Part shown: positions 17,018 through 26,472 of the stretch, one piece after another
How positions within the stretch are numbered: position 1 is the first letter of the stretch
Layout of the letters: the number at the start of each line of letters is the position of its first letter
Assembly (NCBI RefSeq): GCF_000376565.1
Contig: NZ_BARG01000091.1
Span: forward strand, 1 to 47,458
Source: Streptomyces hokutonensis
Lineage (GTDB): Bacteria; Actinomycetota; Actinomycetes; Streptomycetales; Streptomycetaceae
Direction of reading: 5' to 3'
DNA length: 47,458 nucleotides
Made by a program: the position numbers and the translations under genes
Notes under the pieces: model-generated
Told to the model about the DNA's origin: nothing
Seen by the model: only the letters and a program-made list of their open reading frames with translations
Database searches by the model: none

Positions 17018-18614
17018 CGGTACGGCCCTCCAGTACGGCGGCCAGGGCGCGTTCGGTGTGGCGGGCGGTGGCCGGGTCGAGGAGGGCCGTCGCCTCGTCC
17101 AGGATCAGTGTGTGCGGGTCGGCCAACACCACGCGGGCCAGGGCGAGTTGCTGGGCCTGGGAGCCGTCCGTGGCCCGACCGTCCGCGCCCAGCGGGGTGT
17201 TGAGACCGTCGGGCAGTTCGCGTACCCACTCCTCCGCGCCGACCGCCGAAAGCGCCGCCCACAACTCCTCGTCCGTGGCGGCCGGTTCGGCGATCAGCAG
17301 GTTCTCGCGAACCGAGCCCAGGAACACGTGGTGCTCCTGGGTGACCAGCACGACCTGGCGGCGCAGCGTCTCCGGCGAGAGTCCGGAGACCGGCACCCCG
17401 CCCACGGTCACCGTGCCCTCGGTCGGCGCGTCGACGCCCGCCAGCAGCCGGCTCAGCGTGGTCTTGCCGGCGCCCGACGGGCCGACGACCGCGAGCCGTT
17501 CGCCCGGCCGCACCGACAGGTCCACGCCGTGCAGCACCTCGCCGCCGCGCTCGTAGGCGTACCGCACCCCGGTCACATCGATCCGGTCGTCCGCCGGAGC
17601 CGGCGCGTCCCCGTCACCCTCCGCGCGCGGCGCCCGGGCCAGCCCCTCCACCCGGGCGAACGAGGCACCGCTGCTCTGCAGTTGCTCGACCCGCATCAGG
17701 ATCTGGTCCAGGGGCTCGGCGAACTGCCGCAGATACAGCGCGGCCGCCACCACCGCACCCAGGCCCACCTCCCCGCGCCCGTGCAGCCACCCGCCCACCA
17801 GCAGCACCCCTGCCACCGGGACGGTGTACGTCATCTCGACCGCGGGGAAGAACACGGTCCGCAGGTACAGCGTGTACAGCCTGCTCCGCATGGCCGTACG
17901 CAGCGTGTCGCGGCTCGCGGCGACCCGTCGCTCCTGGAGCCGGAACGCCTCCACCGTACGGGCTCCCGACGCGGTCGCCGTGAGGATCTCGGCGACCTCC
18001 GAATTGGCCGCGCCCTCCGCGAGATAGCCGTCCCGGGCCCGGCGCAGATACCAGCGCAGCGCCAACCCGACCGGCGTCAGACCCAGCACTCCGAACAGAC
18101 CGAGCAGCGGGTCGAGCGCGAACACCGCGCCCATCACGAACAGCGCCTGCACGGAGCAGACCAGCAGTTCGGGCGCGACGTCCCGCAGGGTTGTGCCCAC
18201 GGTCGCCACGTCGGACGTGCCGCGCGCCGTCAGATCGCCCGTCCCGGCCCGCTCCACCACCGACGCGGGCAGCGCCAGCGCCCGGTCGACGAAGCCCTCC
18301 CGGACCCGGGCCAGCGTGCGCTCCCCGAACCGGTACCCCACGTACCGCGCCCAGCGCGCCAGCAGCAACTGGGCCAGCGAGCACACCACGATGACCAGGG
18401 CCAGCCGGTCCACGACCCCCACCCCGGCCCCGGCCCGCACCTCGTCCACGATCCGCCCGAGCAGCCACGGCCCGGCCAGCCCGGCCGCGGCGGCCAGCGC
18501 GTTCACCACCAGCACGACGGCGAACGCCCGCCGGTCCACCCGGATCAGCCGGACCGCGGCCCGCCGCACCTCGGCCCGCTCGGCGACGGGGAGTTGACCC
18601 TTGTCCGCCGTCAC
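16845..18614 (-). CDS. ABC exporter half-transporter, catalytic Walker A, degenerate signature
   Basis: A 589-residue type IV ABC exporter subunit: six-helix membrane domain to about residue 320, then a nucleotide-binding domain. Walker A (GPSGAGKTT), Walker B (LILDEATALLD) and H-loop (AIAHRL) are intact. The signature motif is TDGSQAQQ instead of LSGGQRQ. Its partner, encoded just upstream with a GTGA overlap, shows the reverse defects, so the two form a heterodimer with one working ATP site. Start is the GTG at 18614, inside the partner's stop. Substrate unknown; drug, lipid or peptide export are all possible. Its 3' end overlaps the small gene on the other strand. Confidence 0.9.
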   Translation of the reverse strand: MTADKGQLPVAERAEVRRAAVRLIRVDRRAFAVVLVVNALAAAAGLAGPWLLGRIVDEVRAGAGVGVVDRLALVIVVCSLAQLLLARWARYVGYRFGERTLARVREGFVDRALALPASVVERAGTGDLTARGTSDVATVGTTLRDVAPELLVCSVQALFVMGAVFALDPLLGLFGVLGLTPVGLALRWYLRRARDGYLAEGAANSEVAEILTATASGARTVEAFRLQERRVAASRDTLRTAMRSRLYTLYLRTVFFPAVEMTYTVPVAGVLLVGGWLHGRGEVGLGAVVAAALYLRQFAEPLDQILMRVEQLQSSGASFARVEGLARAPRAEGDGDAPAPADDRIDVTGVRYAYERGGEVLHGVDLSVRPGERLAVVGPSGAGKTTLSRLLAGVDAPTEGTVTVGGVPVSGLSPETLRRQVVLVTQEHHVFLGSVRENLLIAEPAATDEELWAALSAVGAEEWVRELPDGLNTPLGADGRATDGSQAQQLALARVVLADPHTLILDEATALLDPATARHTERALAAVLEGRTVIAIAHRLHTAHDADRVAVMENGLLTELGPHEELVTAGGAYAALWHSWHGNGRASGD

Positions 18615-20336
18615 CGTACGACCTCCTCCGTGTCCGCGTCCGCACCCGCGTCCCGGGCCACCAACGCGCGGTAACCGGGCTCGTTCGCCAGCAGCTCGCG
18701 ATGGTCGCCGCCGGCCGCGACCTTGCCGTCGACCAGGTAGAGCACGGTGTCCGCCTGGTCCAGGACCAGCGGGGACGTCGTGGTCACCACCGTCGTACGG
18801 CCCGAGCGCGCCTCGCGCAGCCGCCGGGCGACCGCCGCCTCCGTGTGCGCGTCCAGGGCCGAGGTCGGCTCCACCGCGAGCAGCACCTCGGGCTCGGCGA
18901 GCAACGCCCGTACCAGCCGCACCCGTTGGCGCTGCCCGCCGGAGAGACTGCGGCCCTGCGCGGCCACGAGCGAGTCAAGACCCTCCGGCAGCCCCTGCAC
19001 GATGTCGTCGGCGGCACCCGCGAACACGGCCGCCGCGACCGCCTCCGCCGACCGCTCCCGCCGCCCGGACACCACCTCCCGCAGCGGTCCGGCGAACAGG
19101 TCGGCCTCGTTGTCCGCGACCAGGATCCGGGACCGGACCTGGTCCAGCGGAATCGTGTCGAGCGCGACCCCGCCCCAGGTGACCCGGGACGGCCCGTACC
19201 GGCCGAGCCGGTCGACCACGGCCAGCGTCTCCCCGGGCCGCGCCCCGACCAGCGCGGTCAGCCGCCCCGGCAGCACCCGCACACCGGAGTCGGGATCGTG
19301 CAGGGCGGCCGGTTCGGCGGGCGCGGCCGACGTGCCCGTGTCCGCCTCGGGCTGGAGCGCCAGCAGCCGTACGACCCGGCGCGCGGCCACCACGCCCCGG
19401 CTCAGCTCGTAGACCATCTGCACGAAGAAGGCCACCGGGCCCACCAGGACCGCGACATAGCCGTACACGGCGACCAACTCGCCCACGCTGAGCTGCCCTT
19501 GGGCCGCCAGCCGGGCCGCGAGCCAGGTCACCACGGCGAGGAACAGGGTCGGCAGCCCGACCCCGATCGCCTGCACCCAGCTGGCCACCGCGCCCACCCG
19601 GTAGCCCTGCCGCCGCAGCCGCTGCGAGTCACGCCGGAACGCGTCCGCGAACAGCCCTTTGCCACCAAGCCCGTTGAGAACACGCAGGCCGCCCGAGAGA
19701 TCGGCGATACGCGCGGTCAGCACGCTCTGCCGCTCCCGGTACTCCGTCTCCACGCCCTGCAGCCGCCGGGTGAGCGGCCCCGCGAGCAGCGCGATCACCG
19801 GCACACCCAGCAGCACCACGGCGGCCAGCGGCGCCGAGATCGACAGCAGCACCCCGGCCACCACGCCGTAGACGACCAGGGCACCGAAGCCGGGGCCGAC
19901 GACGGTCAGGGACTGGGCGATCGTCCACACGTCGCCGACGCCGATCGTGATGACCTCGCCCGCCCGCGCCCGGCGCGACAGCACGGCGCCCAGCCGGACC
20001 GCCTGGCCCACGATCAGCTTCACCGTGCGGAAGTTGGCGTCCATGCGCACGCGGGTCATGGTGCGGTGCCGCATGATGCTCAGCCACGAGTTGACCGCCC
20101 CGACCACGAACAGCGCCCCGGTCCACCAGGCCAGCGTGCCCAGATGCCCCGGCACCAGACCGTCGTCGACGGCCCGCGCCATCAGATACGGCGCCGCCGC
20201 CATCAGCACCATCCAGACACTCGACAACAGCGCCCCGGACACCGCCCGCCACCGCTGCCGCATCACCAGCCACCACAGGAAATGCCAGCCGCCCCGACAG
20301 TCGGGTGTCCCCGGATCCTCGTACGCGTCGATCATG
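18611..20336 (-). CDS. ABC exporter half-transporter with degenerate ATPase motifs
   Basis: A 575-residue partner of the next gene. The membrane domain (FLWWLVMRQRWRAVSGALL onward) is normal. In the ATPase domain Walker A reads GARPGETLA, lacking the P-loop Lys. Walker B reads VLLAVEPTSALD, with Val for the Asp. The H-loop position reads VTTTSPLV, with no His. The signature LSGGQRQR is intact, so this subunit supplies the signature for the partner's site and cannot hydrolyse ATP itself. The ATG at 20336 follows AAGGAGG at ideal spacing; the open frame upstream to 20485 is not coding. First gene of a two-gene operon, 157 bp after the caspase gene. Confidence 0.9.
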
Positions 20337-20450
20337 TGCCTCCTTGCCCAGGCCGCCGAACGCGGGCAGCCGTGAGCGATCCCGGTGTGGTTGGAGACCT
20401 CGAAGATTACCGAGCGTGAGCGCGGTTGCCCATCGAATAATTCACGCCAC

Positions 20451-20483
20451 GGGGCCGGTGCGCGGCTCACGCGTACCGGCCCC
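20451..20483 (-). terminator. Terminator after the caspase gene
   Basis: A hairpin of 9 bp (GGGGCCGGT / ACCGGCCCC), one mismatch, then 4 more bp (CGCG / CGCG) around GCTCA lies 10 bp past the caspase stop. It likely ends the six-gene conflict operon and isolates the ABC pair downstream. Confidence 0.7.
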
Positions 20484-20492
20484 ATCAGGTGT

Positions 20493-22442
20493 TCATCCGC
20501 TGGGAGTTGCCCCTGGGCGGTCCGGCGGCGCGCTGTCCGTCCACACGGACGAGGAGCGCCGCTCCGGGTGCAGGTACGTCTCGAACCGCTCCACCTGGTA
20601 CCGGACGACCTGCTCCCTTCCGTCGGCCCACGCCGGACCGTGACCGTCGCGCACGCCGTTCAGCAGATCGTCCAGGAGACGCTGCACGGACGAGTCCCGC
20701 GCCTCGGACGTGTGCTTGACACCCTCCTGTGCCAGCCGGGAGAGATCCTGGGGGCGGTCGGTGACAACGGCCAGGAAGGTGCCCGGTCGTGGGGACCCCT
20801 GGGGCAGGCCGTCCGGCCAGAAGAGGGTGACGCCCGCCAGTTCGTGAGTCTGCGGGTGCCGGTAGAGCTCGTAGCACTCGCCGGGACCGATGCCGACCCC
20901 GGACCGTTCGCTCGTCGTCAGCAACGAGATCGTGCCGCGCAGACCGATGTCGAAGACCGAGACGAACCTACGGGCCGTTCCCCGGTTGCGGATCCGGACG
21001 ACCACCTGGTCGCCGCGGAAGAGATGCTCGCCGGAGCGCTCCAGCGGCCGTTCGGAGCCGTCGGGCAGGAGCCGTACGTAGCCGAAGTCGAGCCCGCCGT
21101 CGAGCATTGCCGGCCCCGTGCCGGAGACCAGCTCCCGCACCTGCGCTGCCCTCGCGAGACGCCGCAGGTCGGCGCCGGTCAGTGCGAGTGCCTCCGGGGT
21201 ACGGGCGCGGGGCCGGTCCACCAAGGGCTCGCCCAGCTCGTCCAGGAGCCCGACGCCGTCGTCGGACAGGACGACGGTGGCCATCACGGGCTCCGGTGCC
21301 CCCACGACCCGTACGCGCGCCGCGCTCATGAGGGCCCGGGCCGTGCGTTCGCGGTCCGGATGATCCGCCGGTAACACGGCGATCGCCCTGCGCCCCAGGG
21401 ACACCCGCAGGGGATGGGCCTCGGTCCCCTCCGGCAGCGCGGGAAACGTGGGGGCGCCGGCCACCGGCCGCAGCCGGGCCCGGCCGTCGGTGACCCGGTC
21501 CACCACCGCCGTCGCGAGCGGTGCGCGGGCCTCTCCGCCCGGCCCCACCAGGGCGTAGACGTCGCCCTCCTCGACCGCGAAGAGCTCTGCGGCGTCGATG
21601 AACACCCCGTGTCCCGCGGCCAGTACGGGCAGTACGCCACTGCCCGACGTCTCGCGCACGTCGAACAGGAAGCGGTCCGCCGGACCCTCCACGTCCGGGC
21701 GCTGGAACGGCTCAAGATGGGCGACGGCGGGCCGCAGCTGCCCGATCAGCTGACGCCAGGTCAGGCGTGCGGCGTCCGGGCGCCGGAGCAGCCGGGCCAG
21801 CGAGGCCGTGAGCACCCCATGACGTCCGAGGCCGGGCACGTCGGTCTCGTACGCGCTCTGGTCGGGGGCGCAGGCCACGAGCCGGACGGCCAGGGGATTG
21901 GCGTCCACGGCAGGGACACCGGCCCCGCCGAACGCGGCACGTTCCGCCTCCCAGGCTGCACGCGCTTCCTCCCAGGGCGTCCCGCCCGGTCGTGGGTGTG
22001 CCCTGGGCAGGGACTTCCCGCGGGCCATGCGTCCCGAGAAGCAGCAGTCGAGGACGGTCGTGACGTTCGCCGTCCGCCGGGTCAGCCGCTCCTGATACCG
22101 GCTCAGCGAGGCGGCCAGCAAGCCGCGGAACCCTGTGCCGCCAAGGTCCTGGGGGCACAGGTAGGGGAGCCAGGCCGGTACGGAAGGGTCGTCCGCAGGC
22201 GCCGGGTTGCGGGCACGACCGCCGTGCCCGGAGTAGTAGACCAGGGCGGCGTCCCCGGGCCGGCTGTCGGCGATCAGCCTCCGGTACGCGTCCTCGATGC
22301 CGTGGCGCGTCGCCCGTTCGCCGGTGAGCAGGGTGGTCTCGAATCCGAAGGGGCCGAGCACGCCGTCCATGAGCTCCACGTCGGCGTCCACACCTGTGAG
22401 GCCCCCGGTCTGGCAGCCGATCAGCAATGCCCTTCTGCGCAT
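20493..22442 (-). CDS. Caspase-family (C14/metacaspase-like) protease
   Basis: A 649-residue protein. The N-terminal caspase fold starts RRRALLIGCQTGG. Catalytic His73 lies in YYSGHGG and catalytic Cys134 in TVLDCCFSG, the DxC-F-S-G form of bacterial caspase homologues. Residues from about 260 form a beta-rich C-terminal region (GVFIDAAELFAVEEGDVYALVG; FRGDQVVVRIRNRGTARRFVSVFDIGLRG) like those found after bacterial caspases. No signal peptide or membrane segment is seen. The ATG at 22442 has GAGAGG upstream; the open frame beyond it is a shadow of the next gene. It is the last gene of the six-gene operon, 32 bp after the CHAT gene, and is the likely effector or a processed target. Specificity (Arg/Lys versus Asp) cannot be read from sequence. 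Confidence 0.9.
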   Translation of the reverse strand: MRRRALLIGCQTGGLTGVDADVELMDGVLGPFGFETTLLTGERATRHGIEDAYRRLIADSRPGDAALVYYSGHGGRARNPAPADDPSVPAWLPYLCPQDLGGTGFRGLLAASLSRYQERLTRRTANVTTVLDCCFSGRMARGKSLPRAHPRPGGTPWEEARAAWEAERAAFGGAGVPAVDANPLAVRLVACAPDQSAYETDVPGLGRHGVLTASLARLLRRPDAARLTWRQLIGQLRPAVAHLEPFQRPDVEGPADRFLFDVRETSGSGVLPVLAAGHGVFIDAAELFAVEEGDVYALVGPGGEARAPLATAVVDRVTDGRARLRPVAGAPTFPALPEGTEAHPLRVSLGRRAIAVLPADHPDRERTARALMSAARVRVVGAPEPVMATVVLSDDGVGLLDELGEPLVDRPRARTPEALALTGADLRRLARAAQVRELVSGTGPAMLDGGLDFGYVRLLPDGSERPLERSGEHLFRGDQVVVRIRNRGTARRFVSVFDIGLRGTISLLTTSERSGVGIGPGECYELYRHPQTHELAGVTLFWPDGLPQGSPRPGTFLAVVTDRPQDLSRLAQEGVKHTSEARDSSVQRLLDDLLNGVRDGHGPAWADGREQVVRYQVERFETYLHPERRSSSVWTDSAPPDRPGATPSG

Positions 22443-22474
22443 GTCCGTCCTCTCCGGGGCGGTCGGTCCGCCCG

Positions 22475-25400
22475 TCAGCCGCCGATGTGGACGAACGGTG
22501 CCCAGTGGTAGGGCAGGTCGTCCCGGTCCTCCTCCCGTGCGAAGGGCGGCACTTGGCCGTCCCTCGCCCAGGGTGCCGCCGCCGCGGTGCCCTCCCGTGC
22601 CCGTAGGGCCTCGTAGGCGGAATGCCGGCCCGCCGCGCCGAGACCGCGCACCCAGCGCTGGGCGGCGGCCAGGGCCTCCGCCACCCCCAGGCCCCCGGCC
22701 AGTCGCTCGTACAGCGCGACCATGGTCAGGCAGCCCGCTTCGTCGTCCACCGGCCACAGCGAGACGACGACGTGCCGGGCGCCCGCCGTCACCGCGGCCC
22801 GGGTCAGACCCACGACGTCGCCGCCGATCGTGGCGGTGCCGCGCCCTGTGTGGCACGCCGACAGCACCACCAGGGCCCCGGTCAGGTCGAGTCCCATCAA
22901 GTCGCCGACGGCCAGCTGGTCGTGGCCGGCCAGGACGACACGGCCGAGGTTGGGGCCGTGCTCGTCCACCAGACCGTGCGTCGCGAAGTGGAGCACCGAG
23001 GCACCCGCCGCCCCGGCGGCCACGTTCCGTGCCGTCGCCTCCGCACCCGTCAACGGAGGACCCGTTCCGAGCAGGCGCGCGACGGCGGCCACCTCCGTCG
23101 CCGTGCCCGGCAGCCGGGCCAGGCCCTGCTCCGGGGCGTACGCGGGGTCGCCGACGAGCAGCGCCGGGGCGCCGGGCCGGGGCCGCTCGCCGGCCCCGGG
23201 CAGGGTCAGCAGCGCGGCCGACGGCAGGTACGAGACCGTCCGGGACACACCGAGTGGCCGGCCGCGGTGGGGCAGCACGTGGAACGGCAGCAGGGACAGG
23301 GGGCCATGGGGGACGACGTACAGCCGCCGGCCCGCGTCGACCGCGGCGGCGACGGGCCCGAGGAGCCGCTCTGCGAGGGCAGACGCCCCCACCCGGTCCA
23401 CGCCACCGGTGGCGCACGCGGTGTGGAACGCGCGTACATCACAGGCGAAATCGCGTGCGCGGACGGGGAGTTCCCGGTGGTGGACCCGGTCCCGCTCGAC
23501 GGACCAGACGAGCAGTTCCTGGTCGAACGACTCGTACATGAGCAGGGCCGTGTCGGCGGGCAGAGCCGCCCGCACCTCTTCCAGCAGCGCACCCCGCTCC
23601 CCCTGGTGCCGCATGAGCAGCGCGGGCGCGTGGCGGGCCACCTCGGACTCCGCCGCGTCCAGCGCGTCCTCCGCGGCGAGCACCCGCGGGCGCAGGGCGG
23701 AACCGGTACGGCCGGCCACGGGCTCCGTGGCGAGCGCCGCGCCCGTCAACTCCTCGTACGCCGCCGCCCATCGGGAGCCCGCCCGCAGCCAGCCGCGGGC
23801 GGCGTCCCGGGCGGGCCCGGAAGCCGGCCCGACCAGGGAGCGCAGCGTGTCGACCGCGAAACCGCGGCAGCGGTCGGACAGTTCGAAGGAGGCGGCGAGC
23901 GCGGCACCGTCCGAGTACTCCGACGCCAGGGCGAGGCGGGCGCGGACGGCCGTATGGAACATCCCGGCCACATCGACGTGGTCGGTGGCCGCGCTGCGCA
24001 ACGGGTCCCGGACCAGCTGGGCGGCGTGCCGCTCGAACAGGTCGAGGGCCGTGTCGGAGAGCCGGGCCGCCTCGCGGTGCCGGCCCAGGGCCATCGCGAG
24101 TTCCGCCCGGCGGGCCGGGTCCGCCCACGGCCGGTCCGGCGGGCCGGGCCGGCCGACCGCGTCGAGCTCGGCCAGCGCCAGCTCCGCGGTGGCCGGGTCG
24201 GCCAGCCGGAGGAAGAGGGAAACCGCGTGGTCGGGGTGGAGATCACCACGGTGGAACAGGTCGAGTGCGACCTCGTGGGCCTCTTCCCAGCAGTCGAGCA
24301 GGTACTGGAGGAGGCACCGCAGCAAGTCGTTCCCCTCCCGTTCCGCCGCCGTGAGCGCCAGGGCGAAGTGCCGGCGGGCCTCGTCGCGGTACCCGGCGGC
24401 CAGCGCCCGCTGCCCCTCGTGGTACGGGAGCATCAGTGCCGCCTCGCGGGCGGTGGCATGCACCATGGCGATGATCTGCGTGCCCATCGGCGAGACGTCG
24501 GTGACCCGCGCCGACAGCCGGCACAGCTCCTCCAGCCGCGCCGCGTCGACGACGGCCAAGTCTGGGTCGCCCAGGGCCTGGACGGTGTTGTCGAAGCCGA
24601 TCGCCAGGCTCGCGGCGCGCCCGAAGGCGAGTTCGTCGACGGGTCCGTCGCCGAGCCCGGCGATCGCCTCCGCGGTGTCGGCGGCGAGCAACACGGACGA
24701 TGCCCGGCGGACGTTGAGCCGGTCCGCGAGCTCGACGTGGGCCCGTTCGACGAGTTCGCGTTCCGCCGACGCGTCCAGCGACACGGACAGGCGACGCGCC
24801 AGCCGCAGACAGCGCAGCGCCGGCAGGGCCGCGCCCCGGTCCCGCCAGGTGCGGGAGCGCACGACGAGCAGCCGGACCAGACCGCGGGCGAAGCTGCCGC
24901 TCCCGTCGGTCCGGGACCAGCGGGACAGCTCGTCGAGCGCCTCGGCCGGGACGTCCTCGCCGCCGCCGATCCGGTCGACGGCCCGGTGCGCCTCCACGAG
25001 CCGTGCGAGGGCTCCGGCACCCGACTCCCACGCGGCGCGCCCTGCCGCGTCCAGGAACGCCGTACACATTGTGAAGTCGTCGGCACGACGGGCCAGTTGG
25101 GCCCGCCGCAGTGCGATGGCGGCGCGCCCACCGCCGGAGCCGAGCCGGGTGAACAGGGCGTCGGCACGGGCGTAGTGTGCGCGCGCCGATCGGGCATCGG
25201 GCGGGACGAGCTCCGGGAGGTCCATGTCCAGGCGCAGGCCGAGCAGTTCGGGCCGGGACATCGGCTCCAGCGCCATGTCCCCTTCGAGGGTGGCCAGTTG
25301 GGCGAGGGCCGCCGGGTCGGCGCCCGCGAGGGACCGGGCGGTCTTCAGGGCCGCCGCCGTCTCGTTCCCGAGCCCGGCACGGTGGGCCACGTCCGCCGCG

Positions 25401-25924
25401 GCGATCCACAGATGGGCGCGTACCGACGGCGGTGCGAGCGTGGCCAGTCGGGCTTCCCACGCCGTGAGCTGGTCCAGCGCCCGCCGGGCCGAGAGGACGT
25501 CCTGGGCGGTCCGGGAGTTGTCGGCGACGGCCCGGGCGCTCCTGATGTCGGGTATCAGCCGGGCGGCGACCAGGACGAGGAGGACGGCGTCGGGGTCGGC
25601 CACCGGACGGGGTACCGGGCGGGCGGCGCGGTCGACGTCCTCCTCGGACAGCACCGCCCCGCCGTCGCCCGGGAACCAGTTGAGGTCCTGGGCGAGCGCG
25701 GCGACGCGGAGCGCGTTCGCCACGTCGTCCACGGCCGTGCGCCCGGCGGATGTGGCCGGTCCCGTGCCGGGGCCCAGGGCCCGCAGCGCGCGTTTCGGTT
25801 CGCCCGCGGCGAGCGCGGCTGCCGCCTCGGCCAGGGGGCGTTCCGCCGGCGGGACGCCGCCGGGCGGTGCGGTGCCGTGTCCGGCGAGGAGAAGGGACAG
25901 CAGAAGGTCACGGGTCACCACCAC
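22475..25924 (-). CDS. Helical-repeat CHAT-domain protease
   Basis: A 1149-residue cytoplasmic protein. About the first 750 residues are alpha-helical repeats rich in Ala/Leu/Arg, resembling degenerate TPRs. The C-terminal CHAT caspase-like domain begins near residue 840 (LYVVPHGPLSLLPFHVLPH), with catalytic His about 983 in LHFATHG and Cys about 1024 in VVLSACHTG. CHAT proteins are clan CD peptidases, and some TPR-CHAT proteins act in bacterial death pathways by cleaving a partner. Three tandem GTG codons open the gene at 25924 and GGAG eight bases upstream supports the first. The start lies 12 bp after the preceding stop, which overlaps the ribosome site, indicating coupling. The caspase gene follows 32 bp downstream, so one may activate the other. 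Confidence 0.9.
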   Translation of the reverse strand: MVVTRDLLLSLLLAGHGTAPPGGVPPAERPLAEAAAALAAGEPKRALRALGPGTGPATSAGRTAVDDVANALRVAALAQDLNWFPGDGGAVLSEEDVDRAARPVPRPVADPDAVLLVLVAARLIPDIRSARAVADNSRTAQDVLSARRALDQLTAWEARLATLAPPSVRAHLWIAAADVAHRAGLGNETAAALKTARSLAGADPAALAQLATLEGDMALEPMSRPELLGLRLDMDLPELVPPDARSARAHYARADALFTRLGSGGGRAAIALRRAQLARRADDFTMCTAFLDAAGRAAWESGAGALARLVEAHRAVDRIGGGEDVPAEALDELSRWSRTDGSGSFARGLVRLLVVRSRTWRDRGAALPALRCLRLARRLSVSLDASAERELVERAHVELADRLNVRRASSVLLAADTAEAIAGLGDGPVDELAFGRAASLAIGFDNTVQALGDPDLAVVDAARLEELCRLSARVTDVSPMGTQIIAMVHATAREAALMLPYHEGQRALAAGYRDEARRHFALALTAAEREGNDLLRCLLQYLLDCWEEAHEVALDLFHRGDLHPDHAVSLFLRLADPATAELALAELDAVGRPGPPDRPWADPARRAELAMALGRHREAARLSDTALDLFERHAAQLVRDPLRSAATDHVDVAGMFHTAVRARLALASEYSDGAALAASFELSDRCRGFAVDTLRSLVGPASGPARDAARGWLRAGSRWAAAYEELTGAALATEPVAGRTGSALRPRVLAAEDALDAAESEVARHAPALLMRHQGERGALLEEVRAALPADTALLMYESFDQELLVWSVERDRVHHRELPVRARDFACDVRAFHTACATGGVDRVGASALAERLLGPVAAAVDAGRRLYVVPHGPLSLLPFHVLPHRGRPLGVSRTVSYLPSAALLTLPGAGERPRPGAPALLVGDPAYAPEQGLARLPGTATEVAAVARLLGTGPPLTGAEATARNVAAGAAGASVLHFATHGLVDEHGPNLGRVVLAGHDQLAVGDLMGLDLTGALVVLSACHTGRGTATIGGDVVGLTRAAVTAGARHVVVSLWPVDDEAGCLTMVALYERLAGGLGVAEALAAAQRWVRGLGAAGRHSAYEALRAREGTAAAAPWARDGQVPPFAREEDRDDLPYHWAPFVHIGG

Positions 25925-25936
25925 GCGGGAGTCTCC

Positions 25937-26428
25937 TCAGCGGCGTATCGGCGGCAGGGAGAGGGTCAGGACGGCTCTCCGGTGCGCTGGTGAGTCGGGC
26001 GTCCGGAGGCGGAAGTCGTCCCACTCCACCGCCCGGTCGGTGTCCGCCAGCGGCGACGCCGTGCGGCCGGTCACCCGGAGCGGGGTGGACGGCTGTCCGT
26101 CCGCCGCGTGGAAGCGCACCGTCAGATCGACCCTGGTCCGCAGGCCCACGAGTTCGCCGAAGCCGTCCGTCATCTCGTCGAACGCCTTGCCCGGGCGCCA
26201 CTGGCTGAAGTTGTAGCCCGCCGACCAGAGCTTGGCCACTCCGCCGACGAACTGGCCGACGCCGGGCCCACCCGAATGGACCGTGACGTCCAAATCCCCC
26301 GACAGTCCGGCCGCGGCCGGGCAGTCCTGCCGGGCCGTGAACTCCGCCCGCCCGGTACCTTCCGCCGGTGGTGGACTGTGCCAGTCCACGGTGAACACAT
26401 AGGAGACGCCGTCCTCCCGGCATTGCAT
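25937..26428 (-). CDS. Protein of unknown function in the GTPase-caspase operon
   Basis: About 163 residues, beginning MQCREDGVSYVFTVDWHSPP. It is beta-rich (GDLDVTVHSGG, VDLTVRFHAADG, RRAVLTLSLPPI) with a central aromatic stretch (LWSAGYNFSQWRPGKAF). No signal peptide, membrane segment or catalytic motif is visible and I do not recognise the family. The start is uncertain: ATG at 26428 or GTG at 26431, neither with a strong ribosome site. The frame is open back to 26821, but that part is a shadow of the preceding gene. Tightly placed between the membrane-anchored protein and the CHAT protease, it is probably a dedicated component, perhaps a sensor or adaptor. Confidence 0.65.
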   Translation of the reverse strand: MQCREDGVSYVFTVDWHSPPPAEGTGRAEFTARQDCPAAAGLSGDLDVTVHSGGPGVGQFVGGVAKLWSAGYNFSQWRPGKAFDEMTDGFGELVGLRTRVDLTVRFHAADGQPSTPLRVTGRTASPLADTDRAVEWDDFRLRTPDSPAHRRAVLTLSLPPIRR

Positions 26429-26472
26429 CACCAGCTGCCCGGATCCGGCCGGGCCGTCTTCCGGGCCCTCGG

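Noticed and set aside
22622..25993. 1123-residue open frame antisense to the CHAT gene
   Set aside because: No domain signature and composition typical of antisense frames; the minus strand has catalytic motifs and a ribosome site.
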